A DNA stretch of 64,000 bases from Rothia mucilaginosa ATCC 25296 (GTDB lineage Bacteria; Actinomycetota; Actinomycetes; Actinomycetales; Micrococcaceae): contig NZ_ACVO01000025.1 in assembly GCF_000175615.1 (NCBI RefSeq), positions 108,462 to 172,461 on the forward strand, in the 5' to 3' direction. Made by a program: the position numbers and the translations under genes. The notes under the pieces were generated by a model. It made no database searches. It was not told the origin of the DNA and worked only from the letters and a program-made list of their open reading frames with translations. Shown piece by piece: positions 34,801-43,122 of the stretch. Position 1 is the stretch's first letter. Each line of letters starts with the position of its first letter.

Positions 34801-37421
34801 GCCGAATCGCCCACGCGTTCGGTAACAATCGCCTCCAGCTCGTCCGGGTCGAAAAGGAACAGGTCAGCGCCGGGCGGCACATCCTCCATCGCGGGCAGAC
34901 GCAGAATCAAGCCGTCATCACTCGCCATGACGGAGGCGTCCACCCCGTACCGCTCTTCGATGCGGGCGCGCACCGCCAGCGCCCAGGGTGCGTGCACCCC
35001 GTAGCCGAGCGGCGAGTGCAGGACCACGCGCCAATCGCCCAGTTCGTCGCGGTGCCGCTCCACAATCATGCGGGTGTCGGAGGGGACCGCCCCGGTGGAT
35101 TCGCGCTGCTCACGCAGGTAGGCGAGCAGGTTATCGACTGCCCAGGTGTCCAGTCCGAGCTGTTCGAGTTGCTGGCGGGCGGCGGCGCTATCGGTGGCGT
35201 CCAGGCTGGAGAGGGCGCGCGTGAACGCACCCGTCTGCACGCCCAGGGCGTAGGGGCGGCCCATGCGGTCGCCGTGCCAGAAGGGCAGGCGTGCGGGCTG
35301 ACCGGGTGCGGGGGAGACCCGCACCGCGTCATGCGTAATTTCTTCGATGCGCCAACTGCTCGCGCCGAGGGTGATGACCTCGCCGGCGCGGGATTCGTAC
35401 ACCATTTCCTCGTCGAGCTCACCCACACGCTTGGGGCCGCGCTCCTCATCGCCGCTGACCAGGTAGACGGGGAAGAGCCCGCGGTCGGGAATCGTGCCGC
35501 CGCTGGTGACGGCGAGGCGCTGCGCACCCGGGCGGCCCTCAATACTGCCGGAGGGCGCCTGTTCGGTGGGGGTGCGATCCCAGATGATGCGCGGGCGCAA
35601 TTCAGCGAATTCGTCGGAGGGATAGCGTCCGGCGAGCATTTCGAGTACGGAGTCGAAGAGGGCGCGCGGCAGTTCGGCGTAGGGTGCGCTGCGGCGTAGC
35701 GCCTCGTACCAGGAGTCCACGCTGATGGGGCCTAACGCGCAGGCGGCGACGGTCTGCTGTGCGAGTACGTCCAGGGGGTTAGTGGGGATGGCAAGCGGCT
35801 CGAGGGTTCCGCTGCGCATGCCGGCGAGGGTGACGGTTGCGCCGAGCAGGTCGCCGCGGTGCTTGGGGTAGAAGAATCCGCGCGAAATTTCGCCCACGCG
35901 GTGTCCGGCGCGACCTACGCGCTGCAGTGCGGAGGCAACCGAGGGAGGCGCCGCCACCTGAATTACGAGGTCCACGTGGCCCATGTCGATGCCCAGCTCC
36001 AGGGAGCTGGTGGCGACCACGCAGCGCAGGGTTCCGCCCTTGAGCGCCTCCTCGATGAGGGTGCGCTGTTCCTTGGACACGGAGCCGTGGTGCGCGCGGG
36101 CGAGCGGCGGCACCTCGGCGATGTCGCAGATGCCTGCCGCATAGTCTTCGGGGTTGATTCCCTGCTTTGCGAGCACGCGGCGTAGATGAATATCGTTGAG
36201 TGCCGCGGTGAGCTTTTCTGCTAGTCCACGCGAGTTAACGAAAACAATCGTAGAACGGTTGTTCTCAATATGGTCGACGATGCGCTCCTGTACGCGCGGC
36301 CAGATGGAGGTCTCCGGGCGCTCGCTATCGGGGGTGTCTCGCAGCGCCTTTTCGTGCAGCGCCTTTTCGTGCAGTGCCCCTTCGTGCAGCGCTCCCTCAC
36401 GCAATGCCTCTTCCGGGATGGTGAGCGTATTTTTGGGTGCGGCGGTATCGCCCTGTCGCGCTGGGTTTCCTTGCCCCGTTTCTTGCGCGGGTTCCTGCGC
36501 TGGGTTTGCCTGCCCGGGGAATACGCCAATGGCATCTTCCAGCGTGTAGGGTGCGCTCGCCGGGGTGCTTGCTGCACTAGAGATAGGCTGTGCCGCACTT
36601 ACCGGCGAGCTCGTAGAAGCTGAGCCTCCGCCTCCCTGCATCTCTGAGGACGCGTAGAGTCCTTGCCCGTAGTCGTTGGCGCCTCCGAGTGCCGCCATGT
36701 CGGGTACGGGCACGCTCAGGCGCAGGTCCCATTCTTTGGCGACCGGATGGCTCATAATGGTCACCGGCTGAATGCCGCCGAGGAAGCGGGCGACCGCCTC
36801 CGGATTTTCGACGGTTGCGGAGAGCCCAATGCGCTGTGCGGGCTTTTCGAGGAGCGCGTCGAGGCGTTCGAGGGAGACCGCCAGGTGTGCGCCGCGTTTT
36901 GTGGCGGCGAGGTTGTGAATCTCGTCCACGATCACGGTGGTGACGCCCGCGAGGGTGTTGCGGGCGGCGCTGGTGAGCATGAGGTAGAGGGATTCGGGGG
37001 TGGTGATGAGAATGTCGGGCGGGTTGCTGATGAGTTGGCGGCGTTCGCGTGCGGGGGTGTCGCCGCTGCGCACGCCCACGCTGATGTTCGGTTCGCCCGT
37101 GTTGTTTTCGCTCAGGCGCGTGATTCCAGTCAGTGGTGCGCGTAGGTTGCGTTCGACGTCGGCGCCGAGTGCCTTGAGTGGCGAAATATAAAGGATGCGC
37201 GTGCCGCCCGCGGTTCCGGCTTCGTATTCGCGGTGCAGGGCGTCGAGTGCCCAGAGGAAGGCAGCGAGGGTTTTACCGGAGCCGGTGGGGGCGATGATGA
37301 GGGTGTTGTTACCGTTGCGGATGCTCTCCCAGGCGCCTTCTTGGGCGGCGGTGGGTGCGCTGAAGGCGGCGCGGAACCAGTCGCGTACGGGGGCGGAGAA
37401 GTGGGAGAGTGCGTCGGTCAT
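31836..37421 (-). CDS. lhr: ATP-dependent helicase Lhr
   Basis: A 1861-residue superfamily 2 DNA helicase involved in the DNA-damage response of actinobacteria. Motifs in order: IIAPTGSGKTLAAFLWALDAL (Walker A, near residue 45), LYISPLKALGADVERNL, ITTPESLYLML, VIVDEIHNL (Walker B), LSATVENPEAVARFLGG, FVNSRGLAEKL, and VATSSLELGIDMGHVDLVIQ with QRVGRAGHR. An unusual low-complexity insertion of about 110 residues lies between the two RecA folds; it includes five EEALR/EGALH/EKALH repeats. The long C-terminal half holds the winged-helix and Lhr-specific domains. Family members are commonly 1500-1600 residues. Confidence 0.95.
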   Translation of the reverse strand: MTDALSHFSAPVRDWFRAAFSAPTAAQEGAWESIRNGNNTLIIAPTGSGKTLAAFLWALDALHREYEAGTAGGTRILYISPLKALGADVERNLRAPLTGITRLSENNTGEPNISVGVRSGDTPARERRQLISNPPDILITTPESLYLMLTSAARNTLAGVTTVIVDEIHNLAATKRGAHLAVSLERLDALLEKPAQRIGLSATVENPEAVARFLGGIQPVTIMSHPVAKEWDLRLSVPVPDMAALGGANDYGQGLYASSEMQGGGGSASTSSPVSAAQPISSAASTPASAPYTLEDAIGVFPGQANPAQEPAQETGQGNPARQGDTAAPKNTLTIPEEALREGALHEGALHEKALHEKALRDTPDSERPETSIWPRVQERIVDHIENNRSTIVFVNSRGLAEKLTAALNDIHLRRVLAKQGINPEDYAAGICDIAEVPPLARAHHGSVSKEQRTLIEEALKGGTLRCVVATSSLELGIDMGHVDLVIQVAAPPSVASALQRVGRAGHRVGEISRGFFYPKHRGDLLGATVTLAGMRSGTLEPLAIPTNPLDVLAQQTVAACALGPISVDSWYEALRRSAPYAELPRALFDSVLEMLAGRYPSDEFAELRPRIIWDRTPTEQAPSGSIEGRPGAQRLAVTSGGTIPDRGLFPVYLVSGDEERGPKRVGELDEEMVYESRAGEVITLGASSWRIEEITHDAVRVSPAPGQPARLPFWHGDRMGRPYALGVQTGAFTRALSSLDATDSAAARQQLEQLGLDTWAVDNLLAYLREQRESTGAVPSDTRMIVERHRDELGDWRVVLHSPLGYGVHAPWALAVRARIEERYGVDASVMASDDGLILRLPAMEDVPPGADLFLFDPDELEAIVTERVGDSALFASRFRENAARALLLPRRDPGKRTPLWQQRQRAAQLLDVARKYPDFPVLLETARECLQDVYDVPALVQVHRSLQSRAVSMLEVETNDPSPFARTLLFEYVAEHLYDGDAPAAERRAAALSLDPALLAELLGSSGLRDLLDPAVLVQTQQRLQRTGERYRACGVEGVADLLRQLGPLSARELSLRLRADNLRAESAPHGSQDFGESEDSENYGEEYGAHASTDQARALAEELVRSRRAFSFMGAADMGAADGSAKPQLYYAVVEDAARLRDGLGIMPAAALPTILLEPVAEPLEDLVSRYARTHIPFTAQQAAEHFSRLTPVGVGVLTPVLQRLQQQRRLSSGEFLPEVLRTPGSAGVEWVDAQVLRTIRARSLAALREEIEPVSAQVYGVFLPSWQNVRSLSVRVAQTLPEASAYGAFIPSRRAATVMGERVAPLSTAAPNPLAEHGAEHTGQDSASATEDLLTAIDQLAGVRVPASALETLILPARVPGYQPHMLDELMASGRVFFTGAGQLGGGSAQKSDGWIRLHLSESSSLTLGEDYPEQLLRAENPELWEALQAPGTLEHAIYEALAHGGLFVPALRERVAQLMSAAAPAGQVVTFPDTAEISAALWRLVWAGAVTNDSFAPVRAMLAGVRSAHPTPATPARLTRVGRRGAGRIAAARASMGNGLAGGYGADSYGSSGYSAPAAGRGLRSLRGGLHAVAPAVAPQDSGRFSRVDTLLQEPVEATVTALARADLLLDRYGVLTRGCLQVEDSAGGFSQLYRIYSAAEDRALVRRGYFIEGLGAAQFAAPATVDLLRSTADSLSIPAGSQGFGATQGFGASAYAPQRTDTEQVYGTFTVTLLAATDPANPYGTALSWPAIPSFAHEGEGTVKHRPARKAGACVVLVDGAPVLYVERGAKTLLAFTTDPVLLEAAAPALARLVSAGGAEKISVEKVNDVELLGTHTLSVSGGEVMEHPVEALRAALQAQGFYATVRGLSLRRSI
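36341..36415. repeat. Five 15-bp tandem repeats inside lhr
   Basis: Units at 36341, 36356, 36371, 36386 and 36401, each 15 bp; the first two are identical. On the minus strand they encode EEALR, EGALH, EGALH, EKALH, EKALR. Copy changes would keep the frame. Confidence 0.9.
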
Positions 37422-37568
37422 GTATCTATTATGGCGGGGTTTATGGTGTGCGCCTCTTGAATTGTTGGGGGTTGGGGGAGGAAGATGTGCTTGACAGTGC
37501 CTTTACAGAGTATGTAATGTTTTACCCGTAAAGTAATTGACTGAGAAACAACCCAAAGGAGCCCCACC

Positions 37569-38156
37569 ATGACCCGCCTGACCGAAGAACAGCTCATCAG
37601 CCTCTTCCACGAGCCGCGCACCGTCTCCTCCTTCACCGAGGAACCCGTCACCGACGAGCAGCTGCGCCGCATCCAGGAACTGACCTTCTATGGCCCCACC
37701 GCCTTCAATAGCCAGCCCCTGCGCATCACCTGGGTCAAGAGCCCCGAGGCGCGCGAGCGCCTCGTCGCACACCTGGTAGACGGCAACAAGGCTAAGACCC
37801 AGGCGGCACCGGTGACCGCAATCCTCTCCGCAGACGCGAACTGGGTAGAGCACGCCGACACCTTCAACCCCAACGCTGCCGGCTTCATCAAGGGCTTCTA
37901 CACCACCGAGGAGCTTGCCACCCCCGCCGCCGAGCTGAGCGCTCACCTGCAGGCAGGCTACTTCATCACCGCAATCCGCGCCCTCGGCCTGGACGCTGGC
38001 CCCATGACCGGCGCAGACTTCGCCGGCATCAAGAAGGAATTCTTCGCGGACAACGCAGAGATCCCCTTCCTGATCGTCAACATCGGCCACGGCGAGGCTC
38101 CCGCATACTCGCGCGGTGCACGCTTCAGCCACGATGAGGTTGCTCGCTCCCTCTAA
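37569..38156 (+). CDS. Nitroreductase-fold protein, RutE/HadB-like
   Basis: A 195-residue flavin-dependent reductase; the ATG follows AAAGGAG. LTFYGPTAFNSQPLRITWV and ALGLDAGPMTGADFAGIKKEFF match the malonic-semialdehyde-reductase group (RutE/YdfG-type annotation). It would use FMN and NAD(P)H. No pyrimidine-degradation genes are nearby, so the in vivo substrate is open. A good promoter (TTGACA, and TAATGT about 18 bp further) lies 60-75 bp upstream, with several short TTAC/GTAA inverted elements. Confidence 0.88.
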   Translation: MTRLTEEQLISLFHEPRTVSSFTEEPVTDEQLRRIQELTFYGPTAFNSQPLRITWVKSPEARERLVAHLVDGNKAKTQAAPVTAILSADANWVEHADTFNPNAAGFIKGFYTTEELATPAAELSAHLQAGYFITAIRALGLDAGPMTGADFAGIKKEFFADNAEIPFLIVNIGHGEAPAYSRGARFSHDEVARSL

Positions 38157-38211
38157 GAGTGCGCGCCTACGGCATGACTAAAGCTAAACCCTAGATTTAG
38201 GCTTATAGACA

Positions 38212-38252
38212 GTTCAAGGGCGGTTCCCCATCACGGGGAACCGCCCTTGAAC
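38212..38252. terminator. Perfect 18-bp terminator stem
   Basis: Arms 38212-38229 and 38235-38252 are exactly complementary, with the 5-nt loop ATCAC. It lies between the nitroreductase and the convergent lipoprotein gene. Confidence 0.9.
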
Positions 38253-38298
38253 CATATGTGCGTTATACGCGCCGGTTTCTTAACCCTGAAATGCCGCG

Positions 38299-39228
38299 TT
38301 AGCGGGCACCAAACTGACCCACCGACAGCTGCGGAACAGACGAGGAACACGCGGTCGTATCCAGCGGAACAATCACGCCACCGGAACCGGAGGGAAGACC
38401 CACCAGGAAGCCCTGAACCGGGCGGCTACCACATGCGTCGCCGAAGCGTGCCGGGTACACCGAACGCAGTACCGCGGTGGTGCTATCGCCGGGGTTGAGG
38501 GTCACGCCCGCAGAGTTCATGTACTCATCAGAGGTGGAAGCCTCACGACCGACCCAGGTGCCCGAAGGACCCGCATGCACCACGCGCGGGTAGCCGCGCA
38601 GGGTGCAGGAAGAATCCGAAGAATTCTGGAAGTACAGGGTGTAGTTTCGGGCGCCGGGGGAGCCATCTCCAATGGACACCGAAATGTTCAGGTCGTCCAG
38701 ATCGCACTGGCCGGGGCCTTCAGCAGTGTTGTTGGAGGAGTTCGAAGAACGATCCGAGGAATTCGATGAGCTCGACGAACGTGAAGACTCCGAAGAATGG
38801 GAGGATCCGTTCGACGAATGAGAATCCGACTGTGAAGACGAGTTTGAGCTCTTCTGGGAATCCTGCTGAGAATCTGCAGAGTCGTCTGACTTGTTCTGCT
38901 CGGAACCCTCTTGGGAGGACCCAGAAGAGTGAGAGTCCGAGTTCTGCTTCGACTCGTGAGTCTCAGTATGGGAATCGGAGTGCTCAGAGGAAGAGCCGTG
39001 GTTCTCCGCCTCGGGGGAGTTCACCACGGTAATAGAGCCCGGGGTCACCGAAGAGGTAGCCCCGTCGGAGGCTACTCGAATCGTGCCGGGCTTGACCGAA
39101 GCCGAAGCACTCGGCTGCGCCGAGGTGCCTTCAGCTTCCTGACCGGCCTGGGACGCGCCGCATCCGCTGAGCGCTAGCACGCCGCAGAGGAGGGTGGTTG
39201 ATGCGAGTACCTGAGCCGATTTAAACAT
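38299..39228 (-). CDS. Ser-rich lipoprotein with a DUF4232 domain
   Basis: I start at ATG 39228 (MFKSAQVLASTTLLCG), which gives a good signal peptide and lipobox LSGC (309 residues). Upstream codons belong to the ferredoxin gene's end. Residues about 60-165 are an extremely Ser/Asn/Asp/His-rich spacer. The C-terminal 130 residues (CDLDDLNISVSIGDGSPGARNYTLYFQNSSDSSCTLRGYP) match DUF4232, a secreted actinobacterial domain of unknown function. The ferredoxin stop lies 2 bp upstream of this start, so translation could be coupled. Confidence 0.87.
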   Translation of the reverse strand: MFKSAQVLASTTLLCGVLALSGCGASQAGQEAEGTSAQPSASASVKPGTIRVASDGATSSVTPGSITVVNSPEAENHGSSSEHSDSHTETHESKQNSDSHSSGSSQEGSEQNKSDDSADSQQDSQKSSNSSSQSDSHSSNGSSHSSESSRSSSSSNSSDRSSNSSNNTAEGPGQCDLDDLNISVSIGDGSPGARNYTLYFQNSSDSSCTLRGYPRVVHAGPSGTWVGREASTSDEYMNSAGVTLNPGDSTTAVLRSVYPARFGDACGSRPVQGFLVGLPSGSGGVIVPLDTTACSSSVPQLSVGQFGAR

Positions 39229-39230
39229 GA

Positions 39231-39551
39231 TTACATCGCCGCCTGCATTTGGATTTCTGCTCCGTCCATACCGGGGGCGTACTCGACCTGGCAGCACAGG
39301 CGGGAGTACTCGTTGGCGACGTCATCGACCATGTCGAGCAGATCCTGCTCAGCTTCGGTGCGCTCACCGGAAGCTTCGAAGTGCTCGGGGTCGATGAAGC
39401 CGTGGCAGGTAGCGCAGGATGCGTTACCACCGCAGGTTGCGAGGACCGGCACACCGTTAGCCTGGAGGGTTTCCAGGAGGGTGTGGTGGTCTTCCCACTG
39501 AATGTCGTAGTTTACGCCTGCTTCGTCAGTGACCTTAATCGTTACGCCCAT
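39231..39551 (-). CDS. [2Fe-2S] ferredoxin, adrenodoxin type
   Basis: A 106-residue electron carrier. Cluster ligands: Cys in ATCGGNASCATCHGF (C-x5-C-x2-C) and a later Cys in RLCCQVEY. The pattern and length fit the adrenodoxin/putidaredoxin class that serves cytochrome P450s, oxygenases and related enzymes. No such partner is adjacent. Heme oxygenase in this window needs a reductant and is a possible, unproven client. RBS AGGAGAA precedes the ATG. Downstream is a lipoprotein gene in the same orientation. Confidence 0.93.
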   Translation of the reverse strand: MGVTIKVTDEAGVNYDIQWEDHHTLLETLQANGVPVLATCGGNASCATCHGFIDPEHFEASGERTEAEQDLLDMVDDVANEYSRLCCQVEYAPGMDGAEIQMQAAM

Positions 39552-39751
39552 GCGTTCTCCTTCTTCTGTAGTGATGCGTTTCTATTGTAGAGGTAGGGGC
39601 TGTTAATCACCGTACTTTGTGGCGCATCCCCAACCCTACCGTCACGCATATCACGGGAACGCATATTAATTTTTATGCTGAATAGCATGTATGTATTGCC
39701 CCCAGTCTACCCCGTATTGCCCTGACAATGCGGGATATTGGTGCTAATGAA

Positions 39752-39788
39752 TACTGCCCCCAGATGCAAAGACATGCTGGGGGCAGTA
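39752..39788 (-). terminator. Terminator after the DUF4258/HicA-like gene pair
   Basis: TACTGCCCCCAG (39752-39763) and CTGGGGGCAGTA (39777-39788), 42 bp past the stop at 39831. A further weak stem-like stretch (CCCGTATTG...CAATGCGGG) precedes it. Confidence 0.82.
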
Positions 39789-39830
39789 TAAAGAACCGGC
39801 ACGCAGAGGCGCCTCAACGGTGACGAAGAC

Positions 39831-41084
39831 CTACTTTGATTCCTTCTCCACAGTCTTCTCGGCGTCCTGCTTTTCTGCGCTTTGGTTATCGGCATTCTGG
39901 ATGCTTCGCCCGGGGCCGCGCACAATACCGCGCACGCTATCACGCGGATCGGCGTAGCGCAGGTCGATACCGAAGGTATTGCGGATCTGGCGTGCCGAAT
40001 TCAGGTGCCAGCGCTGCGAATCCGACGGAGTCACCGAGGTGACCGCCTTCTGACCCGGAGCCAGCTTCTCGTGGCGAATGTCGTAGTGCTTACCGCCCAT
40101 GGTGATGGTGAAGCCGTGCTCCTGCAGTAGCTGAACGAATGCGTCCACATCGTGCGGAATCTTGCGGCCGCGCTGCCTCTTTGTGCCGCTCATCCTCGGC
40201 TGCGACTCGAAGGGGTTACGGCTGGGCGCGGTGCCGCGGCTAATACGGATTACCTGCTGGTCGGAGTGCGAGAACTCCACCTGGTAGCCGTTGAGCGAGT
40301 ACACGGTGCGGCTACTGCCGGGAATTGGGCGGCGGTCCTCAGCCTCATCCAGGATGCGGGCAATGTACTCGCCGGTCAGACCGAGCGCCTTCAGCTGTGC
40401 CTGAGCATCGGGGGAGAGCTGATAGCCTCCCGCCAGAGCCTGCAGCGGGCGCAGCGCGAGCACTTCGGCAGTCAGGGGGTTGAGCACCACCTGGTAGCCT
40501 TCCTCTTCATGCGTGTAGAGGGTGACTTCGCGGCCGTAACGGTTCTCCTGCGCGCTCTCTTGAACCACGGTGCTTGCGGGCGATTCGATGATGTCCAGCA
40601 GTAGCTCGTAGGTGAGGCCGTGGCGCATCATATAGTCCATCACGCCGGGGAGCACACCGTAGATGCGGCGGCGCGGCGGCACCTCGCCGTAGAATTCCTT
40701 CTCGATGCGCGCGGCAATACGCTGGTTCTCCAGCGGCACCTCGGTCAGCGGGATGAGGCGCTGGTTGGAGGGGCGAATCTTGGCGCGTGCGGCGGCAGGC
40801 TTGGGCGCCTGACGGTATGCGTCCACGAGTGCCTGTTGCTGCTCCATGAATTCCTGGGCAATGAGCGGTAGGAGGGTGAAGTAGAGCTCTGCCGCTTCGG
40901 GCTTGAGCGCGCCGTTCTCATCGAGTAGGGACGCGCCGTCCTGGGAAAGCAAATCCCACGGCTTATCGCTTGCACTGTTCTCTTCGGAACCCTGATTGTC
41001 CCGGTAGCTATAGGCGGCGAGGGAGGCAAGCTCCTGCAGGCGAACATACACCTCGAGAGGAATAGTGATCTGCTTAGCGGACAT
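39831..41084 (-). CDS. Uncharacterised protein with two DUF4258-like modules and a HicA-like domain
   Basis: A 417-residue soluble protein. An N-terminal helical part (about 1-110) is followed by a module at about 148-208 (LTYELLLDIIESPAST...REVTLYTHEEEGYQVVLN) and another at about 238-286 (LTGEYIARILDEAEDRRP...NGYQVEFSH). Both resemble DUF4258. At about 308-375, VDAFVQLLQEHGFTITMGGKHYDIRH, then TPSDSQRWHLNSARQIRNTFGIDLR, resembles the HicA/YcfA double-stranded-RNA-binding fold, with His at the catalytic position (GGKHY). Its ATG shares one base with the upstream stop (TAATG). The C-terminus is charged and disordered-looking. The function is not known to me. Confidence 0.75.
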   Translation of the reverse strand: MSAKQITIPLEVYVRLQELASLAAYSYRDNQGSEENSASDKPWDLLSQDGASLLDENGALKPEAAELYFTLLPLIAQEFMEQQQALVDAYRQAPKPAAARAKIRPSNQRLIPLTEVPLENQRIAARIEKEFYGEVPPRRRIYGVLPGVMDYMMRHGLTYELLLDIIESPASTVVQESAQENRYGREVTLYTHEEEGYQVVLNPLTAEVLALRPLQALAGGYQLSPDAQAQLKALGLTGEYIARILDEAEDRRPIPGSSRTVYSLNGYQVEFSHSDQQVIRISRGTAPSRNPFESQPRMSGTKRQRGRKIPHDVDAFVQLLQEHGFTITMGGKHYDIRHEKLAPGQKAVTSVTPSDSQRWHLNSARQIRNTFGIDLRYADPRDSVRGIVRGPGRSIQNADNQSAEKQDAEKTVEKESK

Positions 41085-42679
41085 TATTTTTCCTCCTCGG
41101 TGGTGTTTTCTGCCCGAGCTGCTTTATCTTCTGCCTGTTTCGCCAGGGTGTTGCTGAGCTCTTCCAGCTGCACCTTGCGCAGGTTCTCCGCGTGCAGAAC
41201 ATGGAAATCCGCTGTCTTCGCCAGGGCCAGAACGGTCCGCTCATCGGGCGAAACCGCAATTTCCAGGCCCTGCGCCGCGTAGATACGCGTCCAGCCTTCA
41301 GCCATGCGCACGCTCTCGGGGCTGCTCAGCGCCTGAAGCATCAGATCGAAAACGAACGGCGGGTTCTTCTTCAGGAAGGTGCGAGCGCGCTCGCTGAATT
41401 CGAGTTCCAGGGCGTTGAGCGAGGTGTATTCGCCCTGAGCCAGGGACGCCTGTGCCGCCTCGTTGTAGTCGGCGTCGTATTCGTCGATGACGGTAATGAC
41501 TTCTGCGGAGGCGGTGTTCACGTCAACCCGGTAGTCGTCGTGCGTGAAGCGAATGGTCCAGTCGTTGATGCGTTCCGCTTCGCCTTCGCGCAGGATGGTG
41601 CGTACGAGCTCTTCGCTGATGTTTTCGCGTTCGAGGCGGGCACGCAGGCTCGGGCGCAGTCGGTAGTTGCGTTCGCGGTCCTCAGTGGTAATGGTGCGAG
41701 GTGTAGCGGCTACCGGTTCTGCTGCCGGAGTGCTCGGGGTGGGTGCGGCAGGCATCGGTGCACCTGGTTTCGGTGCGGCAGGCTTCGGGACCGTAGCTAT
41801 CGGTGCAGCCTGGCTGAGCACGGGCGACTCTTCAGCAGATACCTGCTCGGTACCTGCTACCGACTGCGCGGCTTCCGGGGCGGCAGCTTCGGCCGCCTGC
41901 TGACGGGCGCGCAGACCCTCCAGGTACTCTTCGATGCGCGGCGGTCGGTAGGTGAGTGTGGACTTGCGGAACATACCGGGGGAGGGGGCACCGGGAGTCG
42001 GTGCGGCAGGCTTCGGCACTGCAGACGTAGGAGTTGCGGGTTTGGGCGCAGCTGGCTTCGGTACTGTGGGCTCGGGTGCCGCTGCTACAGACGTTGCGGC
42101 AGCAATCGTTGCCGGGCTCGGCACCGGTGGGGTCTTTTCTGCGGGTGCTTCTTCCGGCACGCTGGGAGCCGGGCTGGGGGCTTGCGCTGCGCGGGCCGCA
42201 AAGAGCGCGGGGGAAGGCGCAGGCTTCGGGGCTGCAGGCTTGGGCGCAACAGAAGCGCTAACTTCAGCATCCTCAACTACTGCAGGTTCGGCGGGGCTAG
42301 TTTCAACCTCAGCCGTAGGCTCTACAGTATTTTCAGCTGACTGCTCTTGCAGCTCGCCCTGTTCCTCATCAACAGGCTCTTCCTCACCGCGACGCAGGGC
42401 GGCAACGAGTTCCTGACGGGAAGTATAAGGAATAATTTCCTCGGGAGAGTCGATATATCGGGGGAAATTCTCGTAGAGAATCTTTGCCGCGGCCTCAAAG
42501 AGCTTCTCCGTGGTGGTGTTGGCGGCGGGTGCGCAGGGACAGAGGAGCTCCTGGCGCTGTGCGTCGTAGAGGGACCAGTGGGCGCATCGTTCGGTGGGCG
42601 GGAAGTAGTCGAGTGTTCCAAGGTCGGCTATATCGATGAGTGCACCTATCAGGGACTGCGGAATGGATAGCTGTGCCAT
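41084..42679 (-). CDS. Uncharacterised protein with Pro/Ala linkers and two DUF4258-like modules
   Basis: A 531-residue protein, first gene of a two-gene unit. Residues 1-100 are a compact, Cys-containing domain (CAHWSLYDAQRQELLCPCAP). About 100-330 is a long linker with VPKPAAPKPA-type repeats. Two modules follow: about 343-398 (RARLERENISEELVRTILREGEAERINDW... YRVDVNTASAEVITVIDEY) and about 440-490 (FDLMLQALSSPESVRMAEGW...). The first fits DUF4258 well. It ends in a coiled, charged tail (KVQLEELSNTLAKQAEDKAARAEN). Stop and next start overlap (TAATG), so a complex of both products is likely. No signal peptide. Confidence 0.72.
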   Translation of the reverse strand: MAQLSIPQSLIGALIDIADLGTLDYFPPTERCAHWSLYDAQRQELLCPCAPAANTTTEKLFEAAAKILYENFPRYIDSPEEIIPYTSRQELVAALRRGEEEPVDEEQGELQEQSAENTVEPTAEVETSPAEPAVVEDAEVSASVAPKPAAPKPAPSPALFAARAAQAPSPAPSVPEEAPAEKTPPVPSPATIAAATSVAAAPEPTVPKPAAPKPATPTSAVPKPAAPTPGAPSPGMFRKSTLTYRPPRIEEYLEGLRARQQAAEAAAPEAAQSVAGTEQVSAEESPVLSQAAPIATVPKPAAPKPGAPMPAAPTPSTPAAEPVAATPRTITTEDRERNYRLRPSLRARLERENISEELVRTILREGEAERINDWTIRFTHDDYRVDVNTASAEVITVIDEYDADYNEAAQASLAQGEYTSLNALELEFSERARTFLKKNPPFVFDLMLQALSSPESVRMAEGWTRIYAAQGLEIAVSPDERTVLALAKTADFHVLHAENLRKVQLEELSNTLAKQAEDKAARAENTTEEEK

Positions 42680-43046
42680 AGTGCTCCTTCGCGTTGTCTG
42701 CTCTCCAGCCTATGTGTGGAGGGTCTTCTTTCCATCCTAGGCGTTTTTTGGCGGGTGTGCCCCGGAGCACGTCATCTGGGAGCGTAAATCTGCGGATTCA
42801 CAGGTTGAGGCGCACTTTTAGCTCAGTTTTTGGGTGCGGATGCGGCAGCGGCTGGTGGAGCATCATTGCTGCACCTCTATATAGGTATCTCTATGTGCTG
42901 TGATTTCTGCGCGCTGCGCCCTCAGCCCTGCGCCGTCTGCCGCGCGTGCGGTGCCTTGTGCTGTACTCGGCGCTTTCGGTGGGGCACTTTTTGAGCGTAT
43001 TTCTGGGGATACAAAAAATCCCCGGTTCCGAAGAACCGGGGATTGT
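42680..43046. other. Intergenic region upstream of the DUF4258-like pair
   Basis: Apart from the tRNA-Arg terminator at 43017-43044 I see no gene or repeat. A promoter for the minus-strand gene pair must lie near 42700-42780, but no clear box stands out. Confidence 0.5.
43017..43044 (-). terminator. tRNA-Arg terminator
   Basis: AATCCCCGGTTC (43017-43028) pairs with GAACCGGGGATT (43033-43044); on the minus strand a TTTTTT run follows. Confidence 0.9.
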
Positions 43047-43122
43047 TGGTGCGCCCGAAGGGATTCGAACCCCCAACCTTCTGATCCGTAGTCAGATGCT
43101 CTATCCGTTGAGCTACAGGCGC
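43047..43122 (-). tRNA. tRNA-Arg (anticodon ACG), CCA encoded
   Basis: The 76-nt cloverleaf has acceptor GCGCCTG/CGGGCGC with an encoded CCA, D-arm GCTC...GAGC, and the anticodon stem TCTGA/TCAGA closing CTACGGA (anticodon ACG). The T-arm is GGGGGTTCGAATCCC. It reads CGU and, after A34 deamination, CGC and CGA. Confidence 0.97.
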
